Of a stretch of DNA of 64,000 nucleotides, positions 43,771 through 52,454 are shown in pieces. The notes under the pieces were generated by a model, which worked only from the letters and a program-made list of their open reading frames with translations, made no database searches and was not told the origin of the DNA. The stretch spans positions 14,059 to 78,058 of the forward strand of contig CAJUEJ010000018.1 of assembly GCA_910585435.1 (NCBI GenBank). The letters run 5' to 3'. Within the stretch, counting starts at the first letter, position 1. Every line of letters starts with the position of its first letter. The stretch is from an uncultured Hungatella sp. (GTDB lineage Bacteria > Bacillota > Clostridia > Lachnospirales > Lachnospiraceae). Both the position numbers and the translations under genes were made by a program.

Positions 43771-44859
43771 TTATGTTTTACTTATACTCTCTTTCAGATA
43801 CTGAATCGATTCTGTCCTCCAAATATTCAATTTATCTCTAGCTATTCTGTAATCAATATCACAGTCAATAAGGAATCCCTCATGATACAGCTGTTGTTTC
43901 AAGTCTAATCTTTCCAGCAAGTCTGTCATACGCGAAAAACTTTTTTTAGTAGAAAAGGTACAAAACTTTTTTTCAAAGATAATTGAAAATATTGTTGCAT
44001 GAAAAGAATTGGTAATAATATAATCTGCAGCATTTAAATAGCTAAGAAATCCCTCAGGGCTAATACCATAAATGTTTACCGCGTTTCTGTATTGTTTTCG
44101 CTTCTTTTTAGAAATATAAACTATTTTTTTCCCCATTTTCAGACTCTGCTTCTGTGCATACTCAATCAGCTCTAAGGAATCCTCAAGCATATAAACAAAA
44201 ATATATCCTGAAGATGTGCAGGGATACATGATTTCAATATAGTCCTTCTTCTCCAATAACAAGGTCGGATCGACAACAACTTTAATTTCTTTATCCGTCA
44301 TCCTCTGAAGCAAGGGCAATATACTCTTCTCACGGATAGAAAGAAAATCCAATCTGTTAATATACCTCGTTACCTGATTCAATTCATCCTGTTTAAAAAC
44401 TAAATGTCCCATACTCGGTGCATACGCAACCTTTCTCTTTTCAGATATAGAGAACTGCAAATAGTAGGCCGGTTCAACGCCATTAGTGCAATCCGGATTC
44501 CAAATCTGATCACTGCCGCAAATAAAAACGTCAAATAATGAATTTAATTCGCATAACTGATTGTAATCCTTATATCTTTTATCCGTAAGTGATATATATT
44601 TCTTTATAAAAAGTTCAAACGCCCTTTTTCTTTTTAAATTTCTTCCAAAATATATGATATCTGCCCCTAAAGCAGTTGGATATGTTTTGTATAAATATTT
44701 TCTGAAAAGATGATATTGTTTAAAATCTTCCCTGTGTATAAAATCTATAATTTTTGCCTCTCCAACATTCTCTTTGATATATTTTTGTAAGGCAAAAGCC
44801 TGCAATATTGATCCATAATTATAGGATCTATGAAATGTGATTATACCTATTCTATCCAT
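43771..44859 (-). CDS. Second polysaccharide pyruvyl transferase family protein
   Basis: This is a 362-residue homolog of the protein at 34004. GIITFHRSYNYGSILQAFAL, FICGSDQIWNPDCTNG and YIITNSFHATIFSII mark the family. Sequence divergence from the first copy is large, so it is not a recent duplication. In other loci such proteins pyruvylate galactose, mannose or N-acetylmannosamine; the target here is unknown. It is part of the same operon, 32 bp ahead of the Wzx gene. Confidence 0.88.
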   Translation of the reverse strand: MDRIGIITFHRSYNYGSILQAFALQKYIKENVGEAKIIDFIHREDFKQYHLFRKYLYKTYPTALGADIIYFGRNLKRKRAFELFIKKYISLTDKRYKDYNQLCELNSLFDVFICGSDQIWNPDCTNGVEPAYYLQFSISEKRKVAYAPSMGHLVFKQDELNQVTRYINRLDFLSIREKSILPLLQRMTDKEIKVVVDPTLLLEKKDYIEIMYPCTSSGYIFVYMLEDSLELIEYAQKQSLKMGKKIVYISKKKRKQYRNAVNIYGISPEGFLSYLNAADYIITNSFHATIFSIIFEKKFCTFSTKKSFSRMTDLLERLDLKQQLYHEGFLIDCDIDYRIARDKLNIWRTESIQYLKESISKT

Positions 44860-44922
44860 TTATTAATCCTGTATAAACGCTGTAGCCTGCTCCTTATCTC
44901 TTTTATAACGATTTTTATAAGG

Positions 44923-46002
44923 TCAGTCAAAATAGTCTACCATGAATCCTTTTAATATCCTGCAGCGAACCATCATACAAAATCGCAAATACCATTCCAA
45001 GGGATACAAAACTGTAAAACAATCAAAAAGAAATCTTAATAAAGTCTTATCAATCCCCATATGATACAAACGCACAGGGTAAGGATAAAGATTCTCTTTT
45101 GTTAAAATTTGAAGTATATGTTCAAAGATATTTCTATCCGCCTTATAAATGAGATGGCTTAATATTTTTCGTATCTCATAACATATCATCTCCTCCAGTT
45201 CTTTCTGTCCCATAGGAACCCTGAGATTTTGAGATTTTCCGTCAATCAGATTATCCAATATCTTTTTATGATAAATGGCCACTTTGCATCTTCCCTGTAT
45301 ATAATGCTCAAAATGATTATCATCCATAAAAGTGTGAAGAGTGCTTGTTCCATATTGCCGGTAATGATAAATTTCCCTGTCTATATATCCACAATCCGCA
45401 ACACATCGATTTAACCATAAATTGAATTCCTCATCCTCAAAATAAGAAACGCCCTCCAAAAACTGTAAATTATATTTTATTATAACGGTTCTCCGAACAA
45501 GATAATTCCAAACTATTTTCCAATCTGGCGTAATGCGGCTCTTTTCCATTTCTAACCCATCTTTAAAAAAAATAATATCTTTTTCCTCTATCTTTTCACT
45601 ATCCTTATTAGCAGGACTTTCCTTTTTGCCGTCCTTAAATCTTATGTAGCCATACATCAGTTTATCTAAGTTATTCTTAACGGCCATTTTATATAAATTT
45701 CCAAGTATTCCTGCAGACAAATAATCATCTGGATCCACAAAACATATATATTCTCCTCCTGCCCTTCTCACTCCCTCATTTCTGGCCGCGCTTACTCCTT
45801 TGTTTTCCTGCTGGAATACTTTAATCTGCTTGTACTCTTCTGCATAATCCTCCGCAATTTTTCCACTAAGATCCGTGCTTCCATCATCAATACAGATTAT
45901 CTCATACTCTTCATCGGAAAGACTTTGCTGAATCAAAGAGTCCAAACATTCTTTAATATACATTTCCACATTATACACAGGAACAATCACAGAAAGCTTC
46001 AC
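44923..46002 (-). CDS. Glycosyltransferase family 2 (tandem paralog A)
   Basis: This is a 359-residue GT2. LSVIVPVYNVEMYIKECLDS, IICIDDGSTDLSG and ICFVDPDDYLS (DxD) are present, with a long helical C-terminal part. It is strongly similar along its whole length to the next gene upstream (46063-47142), including NLDKLMYGY and YPYPVRLY near the C-terminus. The pair arose by tandem duplication and may add two related sugars. Confidence 0.9.
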   Translation of the reverse strand: MKLSVIVPVYNVEMYIKECLDSLIQQSLSDEEYEIICIDDGSTDLSGKIAEDYAEEYKQIKVFQQENKGVSAARNEGVRRAGGEYICFVDPDDYLSAGILGNLYKMAVKNNLDKLMYGYIRFKDGKKESPANKDSEKIEEKDIIFFKDGLEMEKSRITPDWKIVWNYLVRRTVIIKYNLQFLEGVSYFEDEEFNLWLNRCVADCGYIDREIYHYRQYGTSTLHTFMDDNHFEHYIQGRCKVAIYHKKILDNLIDGKSQNLRVPMGQKELEEMICYEIRKILSHLIYKADRNIFEHILQILTKENLYPYPVRLYHMGIDKTLLRFLFDCFTVLYPLEWYLRFCMMVRCRILKGFMVDYFD

Positions 46003-46062
46003 ATTTGTCCTCCATCTTTTTTCACCTTTTTAATTTGTCAACACTGCCTTATATATTAACCC

Positions 46063-47142
46063 TTAAAGCCTAAAACAGTCTTTCACATTATATCTTATCC
46101 TTTTAATCAGACAAGAAAGCTTTATACAGAATCGTATATACCCTTCTTTAGGATACCAAAAAGAAAAGAACATAATTAAAACTCTTTTTATTATTCCATT
46201 CTTTTTCTGCCAGTATAACCGCAACGGGTATGGATACAACTCTTCATTTTTTAAAAAATCAAGAGCAGCTTCAAATATTTCCGTATCTGCCTTACAGATA
46301 AGCTGACTTAACATTCCTTTTATCTCGCAGTATAACCTGTTTTCTAATTCTCCTCTTGATAACGGAATCCGAAAATCCGGCAGTTTCCCTGCGCTGTAAT
46401 CTTCTAATACTTTTCTGTGATGCAGAACTAATTTACAGCGTCCTTTTATATATTTTGAAAACATACTGTCATCTCTGAAAGTACGCAAAATACTTGTGTC
46501 CCGCATTCTATAATAATATATTTTCTGATCTATATATCCGCTTGAACCGGCGCTATGATTTAACCAGAAGTCAAATTCCTCATCTTCAAATAAGATCCCT
46601 TCCATAAAATGTAAATCATATCGTTCTATTACAGACCTCTTAATCAGATAATTCCAGGCTACCTTCCAATCCGGAACGATTTTACATGTATCCATCTCTG
46701 ATGCATCCTGAAAAAAGAGGAGAGTTTCTCCCTTTCTGTCGCTTTTTTCATTAAAACTTAGACGCTCTCCATCTTTAAAGTTCTGATACCCATACATCAG
46801 TTTGTCCAAATTATATCGGACTGCCAAATCATATAAACGGTTCAGGATGCCAGTCTGTATATAATCATCCGAATCCACAAAACAAACGTACTCGCCTTGA
46901 GCAATTTTCAATCCCTCATTTCTGGCTTTGCTTAATCCTCCATTCTTCTGTCTGATTATTCGGATCTGTCTATATAGCTTTCCATATCTTTCTGCAATCT
47001 CACCGCTGCGGTCTGTACTTCCGTCATCAATGCAGATAATCTCATATTCTTCTTCAGACAGATTCTGCGCCAGCAATGAATCCAGGCATTCTTCTATATA
47101 ATGTTCCACGTTATAAACCGGAACAATCACTGAAATTTTCAT
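46063..47142 (-). CDS. Glycosyltransferase family 2 (tandem paralog B)
   Basis: This is a 359-residue GT2, the same length as paralog A. ISVIVPVYNVEHYIEECLDS, IICIDDGSTDRSG and VCFVDSDDYIQ are its active-site blocks; PDWKVAWNYL and YPYPLRLYW match A. The start is ATG 47142 in an ATGA overlap with the stop of the preceding gene, indicating translational coupling; a longer frame to 47262 was rejected. Confidence 0.9.
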   Translation of the reverse strand: MKISVIVPVYNVEHYIEECLDSLLAQNLSEEEYEIICIDDGSTDRSGEIAERYGKLYRQIRIIRQKNGGLSKARNEGLKIAQGEYVCFVDSDDYIQTGILNRLYDLAVRYNLDKLMYGYQNFKDGERLSFNEKSDRKGETLLFFQDASEMDTCKIVPDWKVAWNYLIKRSVIERYDLHFMEGILFEDEEFDFWLNHSAGSSGYIDQKIYYYRMRDTSILRTFRDDSMFSKYIKGRCKLVLHHRKVLEDYSAGKLPDFRIPLSRGELENRLYCEIKGMLSQLICKADTEIFEAALDFLKNEELYPYPLRLYWQKKNGIIKRVLIMFFSFWYPKEGYIRFCIKLSCLIKRIRYNVKDCFRL

Positions 47143-48188
47143 ATATTTTGATTTCCCGGCCTGAATTGCTGCTTCAGGCGTATCAGTAAAATTAAGATAC
47201 TCATGTTTCTCTTCTTCATCATATATGCAAATATTCCCTGCATTACCGGAAGGCGCCACCACGGATATTCCTGTAATGCAAGCTGCAATTTTTTGTTATT
47301 TACCATATCCTCTACCGTGTCCCGCAGAGGATATCCTTGTTTTGCCCTGTCATGATAAACAACCCCTTGTATCATATCAAATCTGGCTCTACTAATTATA
47401 AATCGGTACAAATACAATTTATACTCACTTTCTTTACAAAATCTATTCAGCCTTTTCTCCACAGCCTCATATAACTCACAGTCCTTTTGAAATCGGTCGC
47501 TTCTGGGCTTCTTGGATAATGAACCTGCATTAGTACAGTAAAAGTAGGAAGCTGTTCCAATAACCACCGCTTTTTTGGCATAATACAAAAAATCCAGATT
47601 AAATATCAAATCTTCAGAGATCAATTCCCTCTCTGATACGAATCCCAGTCCGTACTTTGTTATAATATCTCTCCGGTAAAGCCTGGCGCAGGCAGATACA
47701 CCATATTTGGAATCCTGCCGCTCTTCCGGCAAAGAACCCACAATATTTAAAACCAGTTCGTTAACAGCAGCCTCTGAAAATTCCATAAGTTTTTGTGTAA
47801 GCGGAAATGCCTTTGTCCGTCCGTCCGGATAAACAGTTGTAAAGCCGCCAATCACAAGATCCGCTCTTTCGCCTTCCGCAGCATCATACAATTCGTTTAT
47901 AAGACTGTCTCCAAAGTAATCATCCGGATCTAAGAACAGTATGTATTTGCCCGAAGCTTTTTTCATACCGCTGTTGCGTGCCAGCCCTAAACCCATATTT
48001 TCCTGATGAATGACCGATACCCCTTCCAATGCAGAATATTCGTCACACAGAAAACCGCTTCCGTCTGAAGAACCGTCGTCTACCAGGATTATTTCCCTGT
48101 CCTTAAACTTCTGCGCCAGCAAAGACTCCATGCATCGAGGCAGATATTTTTCCCCATTGTACACAGGAACAATCACGCTGACTTCCAT
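47139..48188 (-). CDS. Glycosyltransferase family 2
   Basis: This is a 349-residue GT2. VSVIVPVYNGEKYLPRCMES, REIILVDDGSSDGSG and ILFLDPDDYFG (DxD) define the GT-A domain; a basic helical tail follows. It overlaps the next gene by ATGA and the previous one by 16 bp, so it is tightly coupled in the operon. It is different in sequence from the tandem pair downstream. Confidence 0.9.
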   Translation of the reverse strand: MEVSVIVPVYNGEKYLPRCMESLLAQKFKDREIILVDDGSSDGSGFLCDEYSALEGVSVIHQENMGLGLARNSGMKKASGKYILFLDPDDYFGDSLINELYDAAEGERADLVIGGFTTVYPDGRTKAFPLTQKLMEFSEAAVNELVLNIVGSLPEERQDSKYGVSACARLYRRDIITKYGLGFVSERELISEDLIFNLDFLYYAKKAVVIGTASYFYCTNAGSLSKKPRSDRFQKDCELYEAVEKRLNRFCKESEYKLYLYRFIISRARFDMIQGVVYHDRAKQGYPLRDTVEDMVNNKKLQLALQEYPWWRLPVMQGIFAYMMKKRNMSILILLIRLKQQFRPGNQNI

Positions 48189-49246
48189 TGTATCTCTTTC
48201 TCCTTTTCAAAGTCCGGAAATACCTGTTTTAACGCATTGGCTACCAGGCGATCCGGCCTCAGGTAGTTCTGATAATATTCCTGGTTCGCCTGCTTCATCA
48301 GATACACCTGCTCCGGATGTTTTATCAGCCATTCCACATGCTTCAGGCACTGATCTGTATTCATAAACGGCAGATAGTTTATTCCTTCACAAAAATCTCC
48401 TGTCACCTCATACTGAAACTTTTCATTTACAACTGCTTTTGCCGCCGCAATGTATTCCCCTGTCTTCCACCCGATAGAACCGTGAAGGCCGGCAGAACCG
48501 ATACAGATGTCCGCCTGGTGCATAAGCTCCAGATATTTTTTCCTTTTTGTTGTGCCAATGTCCGCTATCAAATCTTTGCAGCTTTTCGCAGCCAGCCCTG
48601 AATATTGGATGCCTCCGCAAAAGCAGGAACCATAATTCTTTTTCAGCTCTGATACCAGCCGTATCCTGTCCTGATTTATTTTGACAACGCTGTCATACAG
48701 CTTTGGCATATCACCAGGATTCCACAGCCTGGTGTAAAACATTACGGACAAATGTTTCTTTTTCTGCGGCTCACACTCAAACCGTTTTGGTGTAAAATAT
48801 CTGCGGGACGCCCCATTAAACACAAGCTGGAACCATTCCTTTCTCCAGTCGCTGAAAGATTCCGCTCTGTCTATAAAATTTCCCGGATAAGATACATGGT
48901 AATGGAAGCCCAGAGGATGCATCTTCTCCTGCTGTTTTGCATCCAGCTTCTGATTATACGTCTTTGAAAAGCTGCGGCGGAAATAATAGTCTGACTGTTC
49001 AACTGCCTGAGCCAGCTCTTTGGGAGACATCCCATAACCGTCCGCCATATCAAAAAGAATCCTCTTTCCCTCTGCATACACTCCCAGCAAAGGAAGATAA
49101 GGAAACCTTTTCCGGTTCTTTTCATCAATCTCCCAGGATAAAGAAATCTTTCCCTGTTCCTGTAAGATAAGAAAACCTGTTACAAGCATACTCAGATGGG
49201 GCGTTTTTCCTGTACAATATAGAGAAACCTCCAACATATGTATCAC
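48173..49246 (-). CDS. Probable glycosyltransferase, GT-B-like
   Basis: This 357-residue protein has no obvious GT2 motif. The C-terminal half, IGTTKRKKYLELMHQADICIGSAGL followed by WKTGEYIAAAKAVVNE, looks like the nucleotide-sugar side of a GT-B or exostosin-like transferase. The N-terminal half lacks a known pattern. Context, between the Wzy-like gene and GT2 genes and overlapping the latter, supports an EPS assembly role. GTG 49246 directly follows the stop of the upstream gene; ATG 49237 is an alternative start. Confidence 0.65.
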   Translation of the reverse strand: MIHMLEVSLYCTGKTPHLSMLVTGFLILQEQGKISLSWEIDEKNRKRFPYLPLLGVYAEGKRILFDMADGYGMSPKELAQAVEQSDYYFRRSFSKTYNQKLDAKQQEKMHPLGFHYHVSYPGNFIDRAESFSDWRKEWFQLVFNGASRRYFTPKRFECEPQKKKHLSVMFYTRLWNPGDMPKLYDSVVKINQDRIRLVSELKKNYGSCFCGGIQYSGLAAKSCKDLIADIGTTKRKKYLELMHQADICIGSAGLHGSIGWKTGEYIAAAKAVVNEKFQYEVTGDFCEGINYLPFMNTDQCLKHVEWLIKHPEQVYLMKQANQEYYQNYLRPDRLVANALKQVFPDFEKEKEIQWKSA

Positions 49247-50482
49247 TCACCTCTCCAGTTCTTCTATGCGATAACTCATAATGCATATCGCCAGCGCTGC
49301 TGTTACATATACATAATAAATCGTATTATCTGTCATGGCTGTCAGCAGCACAAACAAGCCCAGACAGGCGGATAAGATTCCTCCCCGTATCCCCTGCCAT
49401 CTGCACAGCACCCATGTACGATATGGCATATAAAGCAGCATCCATATCCAAAAGCCCCAGAAGCCATTGTCTATATATATGGCAAGAATATCATTATGTA
49501 AAGCACGGATCGTATACTCTTCAGGCAGATCAGAGAACATTCTGCTGACAAATCCAGCTCCATTCCCCAGATAATCAGGACTGATCCAATAATAGTTATC
49601 TATATATCTGCTTAATTCCCGCCGTCCCATGGTATCCAGATGGAAATGCGCACTGAGAAACTCATAAACGCCTCCTTTTACCAGGCAGATATACAAAAAC
49701 ATCGCCGCAATAACAGAAAAAGAGAAAAATAACGGCCATATTTTCTTATCCCTTTTTCCGGCGGCAGCTCTGAAAAGAAAAATCCCGGAAAGAAAAGCCG
49801 CCGCTATGGCAAAAGCCCCGATCCTTTTAAAGCCTGACAAGAAACAAAAGACAGTTAAAAATACAAAGCCCCATATAAAACGGCCTTTTTTAATCTCCTT
49901 CCACTCCAGGATGCAAAACAGCAGACATACCCCTATGGCAAATGTCAGTTCATGGATCTCTACTGCCTGCATCAGCTCCCCTGTTTCGCCTGCAAAAGTC
50001 ACGACCACTGTCTTTAGCTCCTGCCAGTAAGCCCTGAGTCCGTTTGCCTGAATCACTTCTATGATAGTTATAAGATTAGCGCCCAGCATGGCTGCCAGAT
50101 TCAGCCAAAATCCTTTCTTTCCAAATACGTATATGATTCCGGCCATAGCCAGAGTCACCGTAATTCCATAAACCTGATCAAAAGCTCCTCTGCGTATATA
50201 AGTCGCCCCCTGCATTCGATATACCCACAGAGGCATCGCCACCACCAGCACTGTCAGCTGTGGAAGAATCAGCAGACAAATATATTTCAGCAATATTTTT
50301 GCCCTGTTCAGATTTGTGTGAACTAAAAACAAGGCAAAGCTGACGGCTGCGATTACAGCTGCCAGAATAATCTTATACAGGATATGGATCCCGGCGTTGA
50401 TACCTTCCGTATTAAAATAGTACATACCCACGCCTAATAAAAAATAGATCCCGCTCAGTATTCTGTATATAACATTTCTCAT
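49247..50482 (-). CDS. O-antigen ligase/polymerase-like membrane protein (Wzy-like)
   Basis: This is a 411-residue protein with 10-12 hydrophobic segments. A large hydrophilic stretch near the middle-to-end includes GNGAGFVSRMFSDLPE, and ALHNDILAIYIDNGFWGFWI is typical of the Wzy_C/O-antigen ligase family loop (His-Asn-Asp before a helix). It should polymerise flipped repeat units outside. It lies between the Wzz-like genes and the GT block, a normal position. Confidence 0.8.
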   Translation of the reverse strand: MRNVIYRILSGIYFLLGVGMYYFNTEGINAGIHILYKIILAAVIAAVSFALFLVHTNLNRAKILLKYICLLILPQLTVLVVAMPLWVYRMQGATYIRRGAFDQVYGITVTLAMAGIIYVFGKKGFWLNLAAMLGANLITIIEVIQANGLRAYWQELKTVVVTFAGETGELMQAVEIHELTFAIGVCLLFCILEWKEIKKGRFIWGFVFLTVFCFLSGFKRIGAFAIAAAFLSGIFLFRAAAGKRDKKIWPLFFSFSVIAAMFLYICLVKGGVYEFLSAHFHLDTMGRRELSRYIDNYYWISPDYLGNGAGFVSRMFSDLPEEYTIRALHNDILAIYIDNGFWGFWIWMLLYMPYRTWVLCRWQGIRGGILSACLGLFVLLTAMTDNTIYYVYVTAALAICIMSYRIEELER

Positions 50483-50494
50483 AGGCGCATTACC

Positions 50495-52453
50495 CTATTT
50501 ATCTTCCTTCTCTGTTTTGTATGGCTTGCGTGCCTTGGCAGCCTTGGTAAGCAGTTCACGAATCTTAAATGAGGCTTCTTCCCCTACATTTACAGCTCCC
50601 ATCTGATAGGAAACCGAATATTCAGATAAAGCCTGAGACAAGATGATTGTCAGTCTGTCCGCTTCATGCTGAATCGTTTCCTGCTCCAGCTTCTCAAAAA
50701 ATGCCAGGAACTGTCCTCCTCCATTGTATGCAATAAAACTGTTCTTCCGGTTTCCAAAAATCTCCTGCAGGATTCTTCCGAATTCTTTCAGAACCTGGTC
50801 GGCTCCCTCACGCCCATACATACTGTTCAGATCACGCTGGTTTGTTATCTGTAAATTCACGCAGCAAGTGTTAAGAGGAAGCAGCAGATTCTCATGTTTT
50901 TGTATGTAATTGTCACAGGATACACGGTTCATGCATCCGGTCATATTATCCTTAAGGAACAGATACTCCAGAATGTCTCCCAAACGCCCCAGAACAACGG
51001 CTCCGCAGCATCCGACCACCAGGAAAAAAAACGCAATGACAAATTTATAAAGTCTCATATTAAACGCTTTTCTTACCGATGCGCTGGAAAGAATCTTGAT
51101 GTTAGCCGCCCCAAGATACTCGTTGTATTCACTGTTGGTTTTTGTCACAATATCATATAATTCATTCATCCTGGAAAGCACATCCCCGATTTCCGTTTCC
51201 ACTTCCTCTGTAGATATCTCCCTGCCGCTCTTTGGCACCTGCTCCACTATGGTAACTGTCTCTTCCACCAAAGGTACAGCCTCTTCGCTGCCGGCGCCTT
51301 CCGTCAAATCCGCTGATTCCGTAGGAACACTCTCCGCTTTTAAGCTTCTTGTCTCCGACAGGCTGGTAATGCCATCCCGGTATACTCCGATTACATATGT
51401 ACAATAAGCAGAATTAATCTCCGCATAATCCCAGCTGTTACGAGAATCAACCCAGCTTCTGAGAAGCATATCGTACTGAACCGTACGATCAGGCAATTTG
51501 TAATTTCCCTCTTCATCTTTCAGCCAGTCATGTTCATACACATCGGAGAGAATATATTCATGATTAATATCTGTATTCCCTGATTCACGCATCTTACTTA
51601 CATAGGATTCAATAACCTGCAGGCTGTCCCCTATATCTTCCTGTGATTTTCCGGCATTCAGACCATAATTCGCTATTCTGTTTTGATATTTGTCAATCAG
51701 AAGTTCCCTGTCCTTTGTAATCTGATTCCCCAATATCAACGAATACAGTCTGAAAATATCTATGTCCCGCAGCAGTGTAAACTGATCCCGCAGATCTGCA
51801 AAAGAATAGCCGGTATCTATTGATCTGAATCCCTGTGCCCGCAGATAACGGATATGGAGAGAATCTATCGTCTCTGCCAGCTGAGAATCAATGGTTTCTA
51901 CCATTTCCAGATAATCATAGTCTGTCTGTATCAAATTTTGAGTCTGGTTAGTAACCTGATCCTGATTAATATGCTTATTGCTGTAATCAGAAAAATATAC
52001 ATCCAGCAATTCGTTAAGTATATTCCTGGCCTGTCCCTCACTGCCGTGGTTATCCAGTGTGCAGCTTACAATATACACTGTCGGAAAAAACGTATACTCT
52101 TCACCTTCTTCATTTACTGCATCCTGAATATTCTTATCCTGCTCCTCTATAATGGGCGTAACCGTAATACCTGCACAGAGGGTATCCAGGCTATAGTCTT
52201 CATGGGAAAGTCCCAGGTTGTCCATAACCTTTGTCATGTTAGATGATGAGTAAATTTCAGACACATCTATTTCTGAACCATCTGGAGCATACCCTTCAGA
52301 GGCTGATTCATTGGTAAATTCAATTACGGAAGAAGCTGTATATCTCTGCCTCTTTTCAAGCGTCTGAAAAGCCAGGACTGTCATAATGCAAAAAAAGGCA
52401 ATGATCAGCAGCATCCACTTTCTGAGATAACGAAACAGTTCAAACTTCTTCAT
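50495..52453 (-). CDS. Wzz-like chain-length protein fused to a degenerate GGDEF domain
   Basis: This is a 652-residue fusion. Residues 13-30 are TM1. The external part (31-465) is mainly helical, with the Wzz-like SEGYAPDGSEIDVSEIYSSS near the start and a low-complexity Glu/Val stretch at 375-405. TM2 is at 469-490. Residues 500-645 are a GGDEF-like domain: DNMTGCMNR (502-510) matches D-x-L-T-G-x-x-N-R. However, the metal-binding DxD reads QIT (535-537) and the signature reads GGGQF (578-582). No RxxD I-site is visible. It therefore cannot be an ordinary diguanylate cyclase and may be a nucleotide-binding or structural pseudo-enzyme. It lies 1 bp after the second Wzz-like gene. Confidence 0.82.
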   Translation of the reverse strand: MKKFELFRYLRKWMLLIIAFFCIMTVLAFQTLEKRQRYTASSVIEFTNESASEGYAPDGSEIDVSEIYSSSNMTKVMDNLGLSHEDYSLDTLCAGITVTPIIEEQDKNIQDAVNEEGEEYTFFPTVYIVSCTLDNHGSEGQARNILNELLDVYFSDYSNKHINQDQVTNQTQNLIQTDYDYLEMVETIDSQLAETIDSLHIRYLRAQGFRSIDTGYSFADLRDQFTLLRDIDIFRLYSLILGNQITKDRELLIDKYQNRIANYGLNAGKSQEDIGDSLQVIESYVSKMRESGNTDINHEYILSDVYEHDWLKDEEGNYKLPDRTVQYDMLLRSWVDSRNSWDYAEINSAYCTYVIGVYRDGITSLSETRSLKAESVPTESADLTEGAGSEEAVPLVEETVTIVEQVPKSGREISTEEVETEIGDVLSRMNELYDIVTKTNSEYNEYLGAANIKILSSASVRKAFNMRLYKFVIAFFFLVVGCCGAVVLGRLGDILEYLFLKDNMTGCMNRVSCDNYIQKHENLLLPLNTCCVNLQITNQRDLNSMYGREGADQVLKEFGRILQEIFGNRKNSFIAYNGGGQFLAFFEKLEQETIQHEADRLTIILSQALSEYSVSYQMGAVNVGEEASFKIRELLTKAAKARKPYKTEKEDK

Positions 52454-52454
52454 A

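Noticed and set aside
50500..50960. Active diguanylate cyclase
   Set aside because: The metal-binding Asp residues and the GGDEF signature are replaced, so activity is not supported.
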